From contig NZ_JALPRX010000132.1 of NCBI RefSeq assembly GCF_023223525.1, forward strand, positions 1 through 37,895: a stretch of DNA of 37,895 bases, in the 5' to 3' direction. Made by a program: the position numbers and the translations under genes. The DNA is from Roseomonas acroporae. GTDB lineage: Bacteria > Pseudomonadota > Alphaproteobacteria > Acetobacterales > Acetobacteraceae. The number at the start of each line of letters is the position of its first letter. Within the stretch, counting starts at the first letter, position 1. The notes beneath the pieces were generated by a model, which worked only from the letters and a program-made list of their open reading frames with translations, made no database searches and was not told the origin of the DNA. Below, one piece after another: positions 18,360 to 26,723 of the stretch.

Positions 18360-19681
18360 GAGACTGTCGGAATTTATGTGTGAAGGGTCCTACGCTGCCC
18401 TGAGGGGCGGGAGGACTGAATGGCGATCCGGAGAGAGTTGGTGGAGGAGCTTCTGGTGGGGCGCGACCCTGGGGAGGTGTTTGCCCGGGACGGCCTGCTG
18501 GACGAACTCAAGAAAGCGTTGGCCGAGCGGATCCTGAACGCCGAGCTGGACCAGCACCTGGCGGCGGAGCGGGCGGAGGCACCCGGTGAGGGGGACGGTC
18601 GGCGCAACCATCGCAACGGCAGCAGCCGCAAGACGGTGCTGACCGGGACGGGCAAGCTGTCGCTGCAGATCCCGCGCGACCGGCAGGGCAGCTTCGAGCC
18701 GCAGCTGATCGCCCGGTACCGGCGGCGCTTCCCGGACTTCGACGACAAGGTCATCTCGCTCTATGCCCGCGGGCTGACCGTGCGCGAGATCCAGGGGCAC
18801 CTGCGGGAGTTGTATGGCATCGAGGTCTCGCCGGACCTGGTGAGCGCGGTCACTGACGCGGTGCTGGAGGAGGTGGCCGAGTGGCAGAACCGGCCGCTCG
18901 ACGCGGTTTCTGCCCTGGTGTTCTTCGACGCGCTGCGGGTAAAGATCCGCGACGAGGGGGTGGTACGCAACAAGGCGGTGTTCATCGCCCTCGGCGTGCG
19001 TCCCGACGGCACCAAGGAGATCCTCGGGCTCTGGATCGAGCAGACCGAGGGTGCCAAGTTCTGGCTGCGTGTCATGAACGACCTGCGTCATCGCGGTGTC
19101 GCCGACATCCTGATCGCGGTGGTGGACGGGCTGCGCGGCTTTCCGGAGGCCATCAGCGCCGTCTTCCCGGAAGCCCAGGTCAGAGCTGCGTGGTGCATCT
19201 GATCCGACATTCGCTGGCCTTTGCCTCCTGGAAGGAGCGCAAGGACGTCGCCGCGGCGCTGAAGCCGATCTACCGGGCGCCCAGCGCCGAACTGGCTCGC
19301 GAGGCCCTGGCCGCCTTCGCTGCCGGCCCCTGGGGAACGCGCTATCCCGCCATCGCCCCGGCGTGGGAGCGGCAATGGCCGCAGGTGATCCCGTTCTACG
19401 CCTATCCCCTCGAGGTCCGGCGGATGATCTACACCACCAACGCCGTGGAAAGCCTCAACAGCTGCCTGCGCAAGGCCGTCCGCCTGCGCGGGCATTTCCC
19501 CACCGACGAGGCAGCCGCCAAGCTGCTGTTCCTGGTCTTGCGCGAGGTCAGCCGGGACTGGAAGATGCCCCCGCGCGAGTGGAAGGCCGCCAGAACCCAG
19601 TTCGCCATCCTGTTCGGCGACCGTTTCCTCGCAGCCTGAGGGTTCATCAACCGACCCTCACACAAAATTTCTGACAGTCTC
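18360..19681 (+). mobile_element. IS256-family insertion sequence (1322 bp)
   Basis: Ends are imperfect inverted repeats of about 24 bp (left end GAGACTGTCGGAATTTATGT; the right end, read in complement, starts GAGACTGTCAGAAATTTTGT). Flanked by the perfect 8-bp duplication GTCAAGTA. It contains one transposase gene that is frameshifted. Length, ends and duplication all fit the IS256 family. It sits inside the IS1595 transposase gene in the same orientation. Confidence 0.93.
18420..19639 (+). pseudogene. IS256-family (mutator-type) transposase with a -1 frameshift
   Basis: The first frame (18420 to about 19183) encodes the N-terminal domain and the first two acidic residues (FFDALRVKIRDEG and AVVDGLRGFPEAI). 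After VFPEAQV the frame ends early at 19202. The rest continues in the -1 frame from CVVHLIRHSLAFASWKERK to the stop at 19637-19639, including the third acidic residue in YTTNAVESLNS. The expected sequence between the Val codon and the TGC is six bases, but only five (AGAGC) are present. A one-base deletion at about 19183 therefore explains the break. IS256 transposases are normally a single ~400-aa frame and are not known to use programmed frameshifting. The copy is probably inactive in cis unless a transposase is supplied from elsewhere. Confidence 0.88.
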
Positions 19682-19689
19682 GTCAAGTA
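19682..19689. repeat. 8-bp target site duplication of the IS256 element (right copy)
   Basis: GTCAAGTA, identical to the left copy at 18352-18359, directly after the right inverted repeat of the IS256 element and in frame with the resumed IS1595 transposase. Confidence 0.92.
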
Positions 19690-20308
19690 CGACACCGCCT
19701 GGCTGCTCAAGCAGAAGCTGCTCGGCGCCATGCAGACCAGGAACCACCAGCACCCCCTCTCGGGCCTGGTGCAGGTCGACGACGCCTATCTCGGCGGCGA
19801 GGCCACCCTCGGCGCCGGCGACAAGACCGGGCACGGAGCCCCCAACAAGCGCTCTTTCGTCGTCGCCGTCGCCACCCGTGACGGCAGGCCCACCGCGCTG
19901 CACCTGCGCCGCGTCGAGGCCTTCTCCAAGGCCGCCATCCGCCCCTACGCCGACCAGCACCTCGCCCCCGGCAGCCGCGTCGTCTCCGACGGCCTCGCCT
20001 GCTTCACCGCTTTCGCCGAGGCCGGCTTCGAGCACACCCCCATCAGGACCGGCAGCAGCAAGCGGCCCACCACCCCGCAACTCGCCTGGGCCAACACCAT
20101 CCTCGGCAACGTCAAGGCCGCCATCACCGGCACCTGTCGCGCCCTGCGCCCACGTCACGCCGATCGCTACCTCGCCGGCTTCGAGTACCGCTTCAACCGC
20201 AGAACCAACCTCCCCAGCATGATCCACCGCCTCGCCACCGCCGCTCTCAGCCAGCCCCCAACCCCCTACAGACATTTCGTGCCAGCGGATAAAGCTGGGT
20301 AATCAGGA

Positions 20309-20497
20309 GCCAACTTATCTCCGGCAAACCCGGAGCGTTTCAGTGAGCACTCCATCACTCCGAACGCCGACAAGAGCCTCCGGAAATTTCTCCCGCGCCT
20401 GCGCCTTGTCACCTCCTGTCGATAGTTCTGGAGATGTGCCGCCGCTTGATCAGCCGGACATGGTCGCCCGACACCGTGGCACAGGACCAGAGCGCGC
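20309..20497. promoter_or_regulatory. 189-bp leader between IS nest and autotransporter gene
   Basis: No gene seen. It must hold the autotransporter promoter unless transcription enters from the IS elements. TTGTCA at about 20406 is a partial -35 but no good -10 follows at the right distance. A weak AGGA lies about 13 nt before the autotransporter ATG. The left part (GCCAACTTATCTCCGG) is not IS1595 sequence. It could be leftover tail of the IS3 element, but I cannot confirm this. Confidence 0.35.
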
Positions 20498-23400
20498 ATG
20501 TTCCGTCCCCTCGTATCGCACCTCCATCCTGGCGCCGCGCATCCCCATCGGCAGACCTTCCGTGCCCTGCTGCTAGGCTCGCTGGCCGGTCCGGCGCTGC
20601 TCATGGCACCGGCTTCGGCGCCGGCCTTCACACAGGACGTCTCGGGCGCGCCGGGTAGCGGCGGCAGCGGTGATAGCGGCTCCCCCCAGTACAACGGCAA
20701 TGGCGGCCTTCCCGGCAATCCCGGCGGCACGATCGGCAGCGGCGCCGCGCCCCTCCAGCTCCAGGAACCCGCGGCCCTGACTGCCAATGGCGGCGACGGC
20801 GGCCGGGGCGCCGACTCCGGCCTGGGCACCGGTGCCACTTGGTCGAACGGCGGCAACGGCGGCGCGGGCGGCCGGGCCGGCGGCATCGGCCTCGACCTGT
20901 CCGGAGCGGTCTCGGGTGCCGGCAGCCCGGTGGACCTCCGCGCCGATGGCGGCAACGGCGGCGCGGGCGGCAACCGCGCCAATTTCGGGCGCGTCGGCGA
21001 TTCCGGCGCCGGCGGGGCAGGCGGCAGTGTCACCTTCACCCAGACGGGCGGCTCGATCGACAACAGCGCGGCGGCTGCGCTGACCCCGGCGGTCTCGATC
21101 GACGTCCGGGGCGGGAACGGGCCGGACGCCAACGGATTGGGCGCGCAGACGGCCTGGGACCGGGCCGCCGGGCCCGCGGGCGGCAGCGGCGGGGCGGGCG
21201 GATCGGCGGGCGTGACCCTGAACGGCACGGTCAACGCGGCGGGGTCGGGCGTCGTCATCCTCAGCCAGGGCGGTACGGGAGGCACCGGCGCCGCAGCGGA
21301 CGGCCCGGGCTCGGCGGTCGGCGGCGCCGGCGGGAACGGCGGCGCAGGCGGCACCATCACGGTCAGGCTCGGCGCGGGCGCCAGCATCCAGGGCCGCGGC
21401 GCGTCGGGCGAGGCCACCGGTGGCACGACGCCGCTCGACGGCGGCGCCACCGGCCAGCTCTCGGTCTCCTCGGCCGGGATCCTGGCGCAGAGCCTCGGCG
21501 GGGTCGCCGGTCAGGGCAACCTCGCCAATGGCGGCTCGTCGACCGGGGGCGCGGGCGGCAATGCCGGCGCCGGCGGCGCGGTGAGCGTGACGAGTAATGG
21601 CGGCTCGATCAGCATGAGCGGCTACTCGGCCGCCGGCATTCTGGCCCAGAGCGTCGGCGGCGTGGCCGGCAACGGCTCCACCGCCGGCGCCTTCTTCCGC
21701 GCGCGCGGTGGCCTCGGTGGCGCGGGCGCGGACGGCGCCGCCGTGAACCTCTCCACCTACGACAACGCGGCGGCCACGGCGCTCATCCTCACCCGAGGGG
21801 GCTTCTCCGACGGCCTCGTGGCGCAGAGCCTCGGCGGCGGTGGCGGGCAGGGCGGCTCGGTCCGGGTCTCGGGCTCGCTGACCTCCATCGCCATCGGCGG
21901 GCCTGGCGGGGCGGCCGGCCTGGGCGGAACGGTGAACCTCTGGAACGGCCAGCCGGCCGGGCAGAACACGGCGGCGATGCCGGGCGCGGCCATCTGGACC
22001 CAGGGCGACAACTCGGTCGGCCTGCTGGCGCAGAGCATCGGCGGCGGCGGCGGCCGTGGCGGCGATGCCTTCGTCGTCAGCCCCGGCAGCATCCTGGGCC
22101 TCGCCATCGGCGGCAGCGGCGGGGCGGGCGGCACGGGCGGCGGCGTGACCGCCTACAACACCGGTCTCGTCGAGACCGGGGGCGCGTACAGCTACGGCAT
22201 CGCCGCGCAGAGCCTCGGCGGCGGCGGCGGCATCGGCGGCTCCGCGAGCACGCTCATGGTCGGATCGCAGATCACCGCCTCGGTCGCGATCGGCGGCGCC
22301 GGCGGCAGCGGCGGCAGGAGCGGCGCGGTCTTCGTCCAGAACACCGGCCAGATCGTCACCCTCGGCGACCACGCCTATGGCATCCTGGCGCAGAGCGTTT
22401 CCGGCGGCGGCGGCGCGGGCGGCTCGGCCACCAGCCACGACTTCCAGGTCTCCAGCGGCGACATCCCCTCCGTCAACCTCGTCATGGCCCTGGGCGGCAC
22501 CGGCGCGGCCGGCGGCCAGGCGGGCAGCGTCACCATCGGCAATTCCGGCGGCGTGCTGACCACGGGCGACTATGCGCACGGCATCCTGGCGCAGAGCATC
22601 TCGGGCGGTGGCGGCGCGGGCGGGTCGGCCGGCGGCTCGGCGCTCTCCGTCGACGCGCCCACCATCACCGTCTCCACCACCCTCGGCGGCCAGGCCGGCG
22701 CGGGCGGCACCGCGGGCTCGGCACTGATCGTCAACAGCGGCCTCGTCATGACGCTGGGCCAGGGTGCCTTCGGCCTGGCGGCGCAGAGCATCGCGGGCGG
22801 CGGCGGCGTGGCCGGCGCCTCCAGCTCCAACACCGGCAATTTCCGGAACGGCGACCTCCGGGGCCTGACCCTGACGGTGACGACCGGCGGCGCGGGCGGG
22901 GCCGGCGGCGCGGCCGGCCAGGCCAGCGTCATCAATGGCGGCGGCATCTTCACCTTCGGCGACGGTGCCGCCGGCATGCTGGCGCAGAGCGTCTCGGGCG
23001 GCGGCGGCGCGGGCGGCGCGGCGTCCGGGCATGGCAGCGGCGGATTGCTCACCCTCAACATCGGCGTCGGCGGACGGGGTGGCAATGGCAATGTCGGCGG
23101 CAATGCCTCCGCCAGCAACAGTGGCTCCATCATCACCCTGGGCGGCCAGTCGCCGGCCATCCACGCGCAGAGCATCGGCGGTGGCGGCGGCACCGGCGGC
23201 ATCGGCGCGACCGGCAGCGGCAACGGCCCCGAGGTCGCAGCGGGCAACTTCCTCGCCGGCGGCCTCGGCGTCTCTGCCCCGGTCGTCCAGCGTGCCGACG
23301 GCCTCTACTCGATCAGCAACAGCTGGTGGGGCGACTTCAACGTCTACGAGAACCTGCGCGACCTCGTGACCGGCTACCAGACGACGAACAGCGCGGTGCC

Positions 23401-26400
23401 GGCCCCGGCCCCGGCCGAGAACGGCTTCAACCTCGATTTCACCCTGAACGTCGGCGGCGGCCGGAGCGGCGCCGGTGGCAGCGGACAGGATGGTGGCCCT
23501 GTGAATGTGGTGAACGAAGGCACGGCCATCACCTCCGGCCCGGCCTCGGCCGGCGTCCTGGCGCAGAGCATCGGCGGCGGCGGCGGCGCGGGTGGCGCGG
23601 CGCAGTCCGGCTCCTTCACCGTCAACCGTACGCGCGACGTGGTCCTCAATGCCGGCGTCGGCGGCAGCCAGGGCATGGGCGGCAGCGGCAGCCTCGGCTC
23701 GGGGGCGGGAAGCTTCGGTGTCAGCGTGACCAGCAGCGGCATCATCGAGACCAGCGGCGATCTCTCGCCGGGTATCCTGGCGCAGGGCATCGGCGGCGGC
23801 GGCGGTCTCGCGGTGCAGACCCTCCTGCGGGACGCCACCAGCAGCAACGCCTCGATCCAGATCGGCGGCAGCCGTGGAGCAAGCGGCGATGGCGGATCGA
23901 TCAGCGTCACGCTGGATCCCGCGGCGGCGAACAACCACATCCAGACGAACGGACGGGACGCGCCGGGCATCGTGGCGCAGAGCATCGGCGGCGGCGGCGG
24001 CGCGGTGCTGCTGCTGTCCACACCCTCCACCGGCGGCACGGCCCAGAGCGGCCAGCTTCCCGGCTCCACGCCGGTCGCCCTCAACCTGGGTGGCACGAAC
24101 CCGAACGGGACCGATCCGCTGACGAGCGGCAATGGCGGCCAGGTCCAGGTGCAGCTCGGCCAGGGCGCGGCGGCCTATGGCTACCTGCAGACCATTGGCA
24201 TCAACTCCCATGGCGTGCTCGCGCAGAGCATCGGCGGCGGCGGCGGCTGGGTGGCCGGCGGCAACAACCCCTCCACCTCCTCCGCGCTGCAGACGCTGGT
24301 GGGCACGCCCGGCGTCGTGCAGGGCAATGGCGGCCCGGTCGGCATCACGGTCTCCAACGGTTTCAACATCGGCACCTATGGCGCCGGCGCGGCCGGCATC
24401 CTGGCGCAGAGCATCGGCGGCGGCGGCGGGCTGTTCGGCGGGCTGAACAACTCGCAGTTCGTGACGCCCGGCACCACCACCCCGCAGGCCTCCGGCGCCG
24501 GCTCGGGCCGCTACGGCCAGGGCGGCGACGTGTCGGTCGACATCATCCAGGGCGGCCTCGCCACCTTCGGCGCCTACGCACCCGTGATCTTCGCCCAGAG
24601 CCTGGGCGGCGGCGGCGGCGTCATCGACCAGCCGGGGGCGACGGGCATCACCTTCTCCGCGGGCCAGCCCTACGCCTTCTGCGGCCATGGCCGCGACGGC
24701 ACCTGCACCGGCAACGTCACGGTCACGATCGGCGGCAACTCGCTGGTCGAATCCCTGGGCGCTAACTCGACGACGATCTTCGCGCAGAGCCGCGGCAACG
24801 GCGTCAACAACGTCGACATCAACGTCAACGACGGCATCGTCCGGGCGAGTGGCAAGGGTGGCATCGCCCTGGTGATGGACAGCATGGGCACCGCCAACCT
24901 GACGGTCCAGGCGGCCGGCACGATCCAGGCGACCGGCAGCGCGACCTCGGCCATCGTCTCCTGGGGTCCGTTCACGGCCAACAACGCCGGGACGGTCCAG
25001 GGACAGGTGCAGAGCCTGGGCAACTCCACCTTCAACAACCTGGCCGGCGGCTATCTCAACCCCGCCGGCTCCATCTATCTCGGGACGAACGGGATCCTGA
25101 ATAATGCCGGCCGGCTGGACCTGACCCAGACCGCGCAGACGACCTATCTGACGGGCCATCTGCACAATACCGGCACCATCATCACCTCGACCGACCATGC
25201 GGCGGGCGTGGCCTCGACGCTCAGCATCGTCGGCAGCGCGCAGCTCGGCGGCACGATCGAGGTCCGGCCGGTCAGCCTGGCGAACCGGGCCGTCACGGTG
25301 CTCACCGCGACCGAGGGGCTGACGGTGGACCCTAACCTCGCCGCGACGCGGCTGCACCTCTACACCTTCCTGCCGCGGCAGCAGGGCAACGACCTGCTGA
25401 TCCAGCCGCAGGCGCAGTTCGCCGCCCAGGCGGCCGGGCTCGGCGTCAACCAGCGCCAGGTTGCCGATCACCTGCAGAGCCTCTGGGACGACGGCGCGCG
25501 CTTCGACGCCGGCTTCACCACCCTTGCCCGTATCGCCGATGCCGGGGCCTACCGAACCGCGCTGAACAGCCTCTCCGGCGAGACCGTCAGCGCCGTCTCG
25601 GCGGCGCGCCTGACCGCCAGTCGCAACTTCGTGACCAACCTCTACAGCTGCCCGGCCTATCAGGGCCTGGGCGTGGTCTCGCACGAGGAGGCTTGCAGCT
25701 GGGCCCGCGTCGTCGGCAACGGTGCCACCCAGGACACCAGCAACGCCGCACTCGGCTACAGCATGGCGTCGCAAACCATTCAGTTCGGCGGCCAGTGGGC
25801 GTTGCGGCCCGACTGGTTCCTCGGCCTCTCGGGCGGCTACGAATACGGTCGCTTCTCCGGTGCCGAAGGCAGCTCGCGGGTCACGGGCGACAACCTGCTG
25901 ATGGCTGCGGTACTCAAGCACCAGCGCGGCAACTGGCTCTTCTCGGCCGGGCTGGACAGCGGCTACGGCTGGTACGAGAGCAACCGCGTCATGAGCCTGG
26001 GCGACTGGTCCGGCGTGGCCCGCGGCTCACCGACGGCCTGGCATCTCGGGATCAACGCCCGGGTGAGCTACCAGATCCCCTTCGAGACCTGGTATCTGAA
26101 GCCGACGCTGGACCTGCACGCGACCCATGTTCGGAGCGGCGGCTATACCGAGAGCGGCGTCGGCCCGTTCAACCTGACGGTGGACTCGCACAGCAGCCTG
26201 GCCGTGGCGGCAACGGCGATGCTCGAGGTAGGGACGCGCTTCGCCTTCAGCAATGGCGGCGTGCTGCGGCCCTATGCCCGGCTGGGCATCACCGCGGTCG
26301 GCGTGGACGGCTGGGCGACGACGGCGCGCTTCGCAAGACTGCCGACAAGTCCGGGCTTCCAGACGGGCACGCCGGTTTCCGGCATCATGGGGCGGATGGC

Positions 26401-26518
26401 CGCCGGCGTTACGCTGACGGCCAGCGAGCACTGGGACGTCACCGTGCAGTACGGCGCCGATGTTTCCGCCGGCTATCTCGCCCATACCGGGACCGCGCGC
26501 GTGGCTTACCGGTTCTGA
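20498..26518 (+). CDS. giant glycine-rich autotransporter with C-terminal beta-barrel
   Basis: 2006-aa type Va-like autotransporter. A signal peptide spans ~1-43 (basic start, hydrophobic FRALLLGSLAGPALLM, then ASAPA). The passenger (~45 to ~1700) is extremely Gly/Ser/Ala-rich and holds 16 copies plus one degenerate copy of a motif like ILAQSIGGGGGAGG, each about 60 residues apart. This suggests a long beta-solenoid. After ~residue 1350 the passenger becomes Asn/Thr-rich and solenoid-like without the motif. The end of the passenger has a Cys pair, C1718 and C1733 (CPAYQGLG and ACSWARV). The barrel follows (GYSMASQTIQFGGQWAL, LGLSGGYEYGR) and ends ARVAYRF with the terminal Phe needed for Bam insertion. 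Its likely role is surface adhesin or biofilm matrix, by family. No protease triad was recognised. Confidence 0.92.
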   Translation: MFRPLVSHLHPGAAHPHRQTFRALLLGSLAGPALLMAPASAPAFTQDVSGAPGSGGSGDSGSPQYNGNGGLPGNPGGTIGSGAAPLQLQEPAALTANGGDGGRGADSGLGTGATWSNGGNGGAGGRAGGIGLDLSGAVSGAGSPVDLRADGGNGGAGGNRANFGRVGDSGAGGAGGSVTFTQTGGSIDNSAAAALTPAVSIDVRGGNGPDANGLGAQTAWDRAAGPAGGSGGAGGSAGVTLNGTVNAAGSGVVILSQGGTGGTGAAADGPGSAVGGAGGNGGAGGTITVRLGAGASIQGRGASGEATGGTTPLDGGATGQLSVSSAGILAQSLGGVAGQGNLANGGSSTGGAGGNAGAGGAVSVTSNGGSISMSGYSAAGILAQSVGGVAGNGSTAGAFFRARGGLGGAGADGAAVNLSTYDNAAATALILTRGGFSDGLVAQSLGGGGGQGGSVRVSGSLTSIAIGGPGGAAGLGGTVNLWNGQPAGQNTAAMPGAAIWTQGDNSVGLLAQSIGGGGGRGGDAFVVSPGSILGLAIGGSGGAGGTGGGVTAYNTGLVETGGAYSYGIAAQSLGGGGGIGGSASTLMVGSQITASVAIGGAGGSGGRSGAVFVQNTGQIVTLGDHAYGILAQSVSGGGGAGGSATSHDFQVSSGDIPSVNLVMALGGTGAAGGQAGSVTIGNSGGVLTTGDYAHGILAQSISGGGGAGGSAGGSALSVDAPTITVSTTLGGQAGAGGTAGSALIVNSGLVMTLGQGAFGLAAQSIAGGGGVAGASSSNTGNFRNGDLRGLTLTVTTGGAGGAGGAAGQASVINGGGIFTFGDGAAGMLAQSVSGGGGAGGAASGHGSGGLLTLNIGVGGRGGNGNVGGNASASNSGSIITLGGQSPAIHAQSIGGGGGTGGIGATGSGNGPEVAAGNFLAGGLGVSAPVVQRADGLYSISNSWWGDFNVYENLRDLVTGYQTTNSAVPAPAPAENGFNLDFTLNVGGGRSGAGGSGQDGGPVNVVNEGTAITSGPASAGVLAQSIGGGGGAGGAAQSGSFTVNRTRDVVLNAGVGGSQGMGGSGSLGSGAGSFGVSVTSSGIIETSGDLSPGILAQGIGGGGGLAVQTLLRDATSSNASIQIGGSRGASGDGGSISVTLDPAAANNHIQTNGRDAPGIVAQSIGGGGGAVLLLSTPSTGGTAQSGQLPGSTPVALNLGGTNPNGTDPLTSGNGGQVQVQLGQGAAAYGYLQTIGINSHGVLAQSIGGGGGWVAGGNNPSTSSALQTLVGTPGVVQGNGGPVGITVSNGFNIGTYGAGAAGILAQSIGGGGGLFGGLNNSQFVTPGTTTPQASGAGSGRYGQGGDVSVDIIQGGLATFGAYAPVIFAQSLGGGGGVIDQPGATGITFSAGQPYAFCGHGRDGTCTGNVTVTIGGNSLVESLGANSTTIFAQSRGNGVNNVDINVNDGIVRASGKGGIALVMDSMGTANLTVQAAGTIQATGSATSAIVSWGPFTANNAGTVQGQVQSLGNSTFNNLAGGYLNPAGSIYLGTNGILNNAGRLDLTQTAQTTYLTGHLHNTGTIITSTDHAAGVASTLSIVGSAQLGGTIEVRPVSLANRAVTVLTATEGLTVDPNLAATRLHLYTFLPRQQGNDLLIQPQAQFAAQAAGLGVNQRQVADHLQSLWDDGARFDAGFTTLARIADAGAYRTALNSLSGETVSAVSAARLTASRNFVTNLYSCPAYQGLGVVSHEEACSWARVVGNGATQDTSNAALGYSMASQTIQFGGQWALRPDWFLGLSGGYEYGRFSGAEGSSRVTGDNLLMAAVLKHQRGNWLFSAGLDSGYGWYESNRVMSLGDWSGVARGSPTAWHLGINARVSYQIPFETWYLKPTLDLHATHVRSGGYTESGVGPFNLTVDSHSSLAVAATAMLEVGTRFAFSNGGVLRPYARLGITAVGVDGWATTARFARLPTSPGFQTGTPVSGIMGRMAAGVTLTASEHWDVTVQYGADVSAGYLAHTGTARVAYRF
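21470..24800 (+). repeat. repeat modules of the autotransporter passenger
   Basis: The codons for AQS followed by a Gly run recur at about 21488, 21647, 21824, 22031, 22208, 22391, 22592, 22784, 22985, 23168, 23564, 23782, 23978, 24224, 24407 and 24596, with a decayed copy at 24784. Spacing is mostly 160-240 bp, one solenoid module. A gap of nearly 400 bp between 23168 and 23564 holds a non-repetitive insert. Confidence 0.88.
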
Positions 26519-26723
26519 CCGGGCGGTGGGCCTGCGCCCAGCGAAGGCGGAAGGCCGGGAAGAAGCTTTCTGCACCTCTCCCGATCCTCATGATGGCGAG
26601 CGGTAGCCCTGGCATACCCGCTACCCAATCCGTCGCCGTGCCATCAACGTCCGGAAGTGGGCTGGCCTCGCTCCTGTGACAAACCGCGACATCGGTCGCA
26701 CGACGCCTTGACAGGAGCGCCCC

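Larger units (their letters stand above)
18022..20302 (+). pseudogene. IS1595-family transposase, split by IS256 insertion
   Basis: The first part (18022-18357) encodes 112 aa with a zinc ribbon (CPRCGG, then CSACRH). The second part (from 19688) encodes about 204 aa of the DDE/N domain with VDDAYLGGE, VVSDGLACF and NTILGNVKAAITG. Deleting 18360-19689 (the IS256 copy plus one 8-bp duplication) joins LGVK directly to YDTAWLLKQKLL and restores a 316-aa frame, the normal length for the ISXO2-like group. In its present state the frame ends at a TAG created by the insertion (18358-18360). The insertion is thus the only visible lesion in the gene. Confidence 0.88.
17943..20308 (+). mobile_element. 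IS1595-family insertion sequence, interrupted by an IS256-family element
   Basis: Bounded by inverted repeats whose first 14 bp are identical (TCCTGATTACCCAG at 17943-17956 and its complement at 20295-20308), with partial matching for about 10 more bases. Removing the inserted IS256 copy and one 8-bp duplication leaves about 1036 bp, the expected size for this family, with one transposase gene. The flanking 8 bp do not match (GTAGCGCG on the left, GCCAACTT on the right). The element therefore has lost its target duplication, which suggests a deletion or recombination after insertion. The left flank is IS3 orfB. Confidence 0.85.

Noticed and set aside
18420-19639. Programmed frameshifting in the IS256 transposase
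   Set aside because: No slippery heptamer is visible at the break, and this family normally uses one frame. A one-base deletion explains it better.
21470-24800. Repeats as a CRISPR array
   Set aside because: Unit spacing is uneven, units are in frame and encode the glycine motif, and there are no uniform spacers.
20573-25921. A 1782-codon open frame antisense to the autotransporter
   Set aside because: Its Ala/Asp/Arg/Gly-rich repeats mirror the sense repeats. Third-position GC bias keeps stops out of this frame, and the sense frame has signal peptide, modules and barrel.
26512-26550. Small hairpins after the autotransporter stop as an intrinsic terminator
   Set aside because: Stems are only 4-5 bp and no T tract follows.
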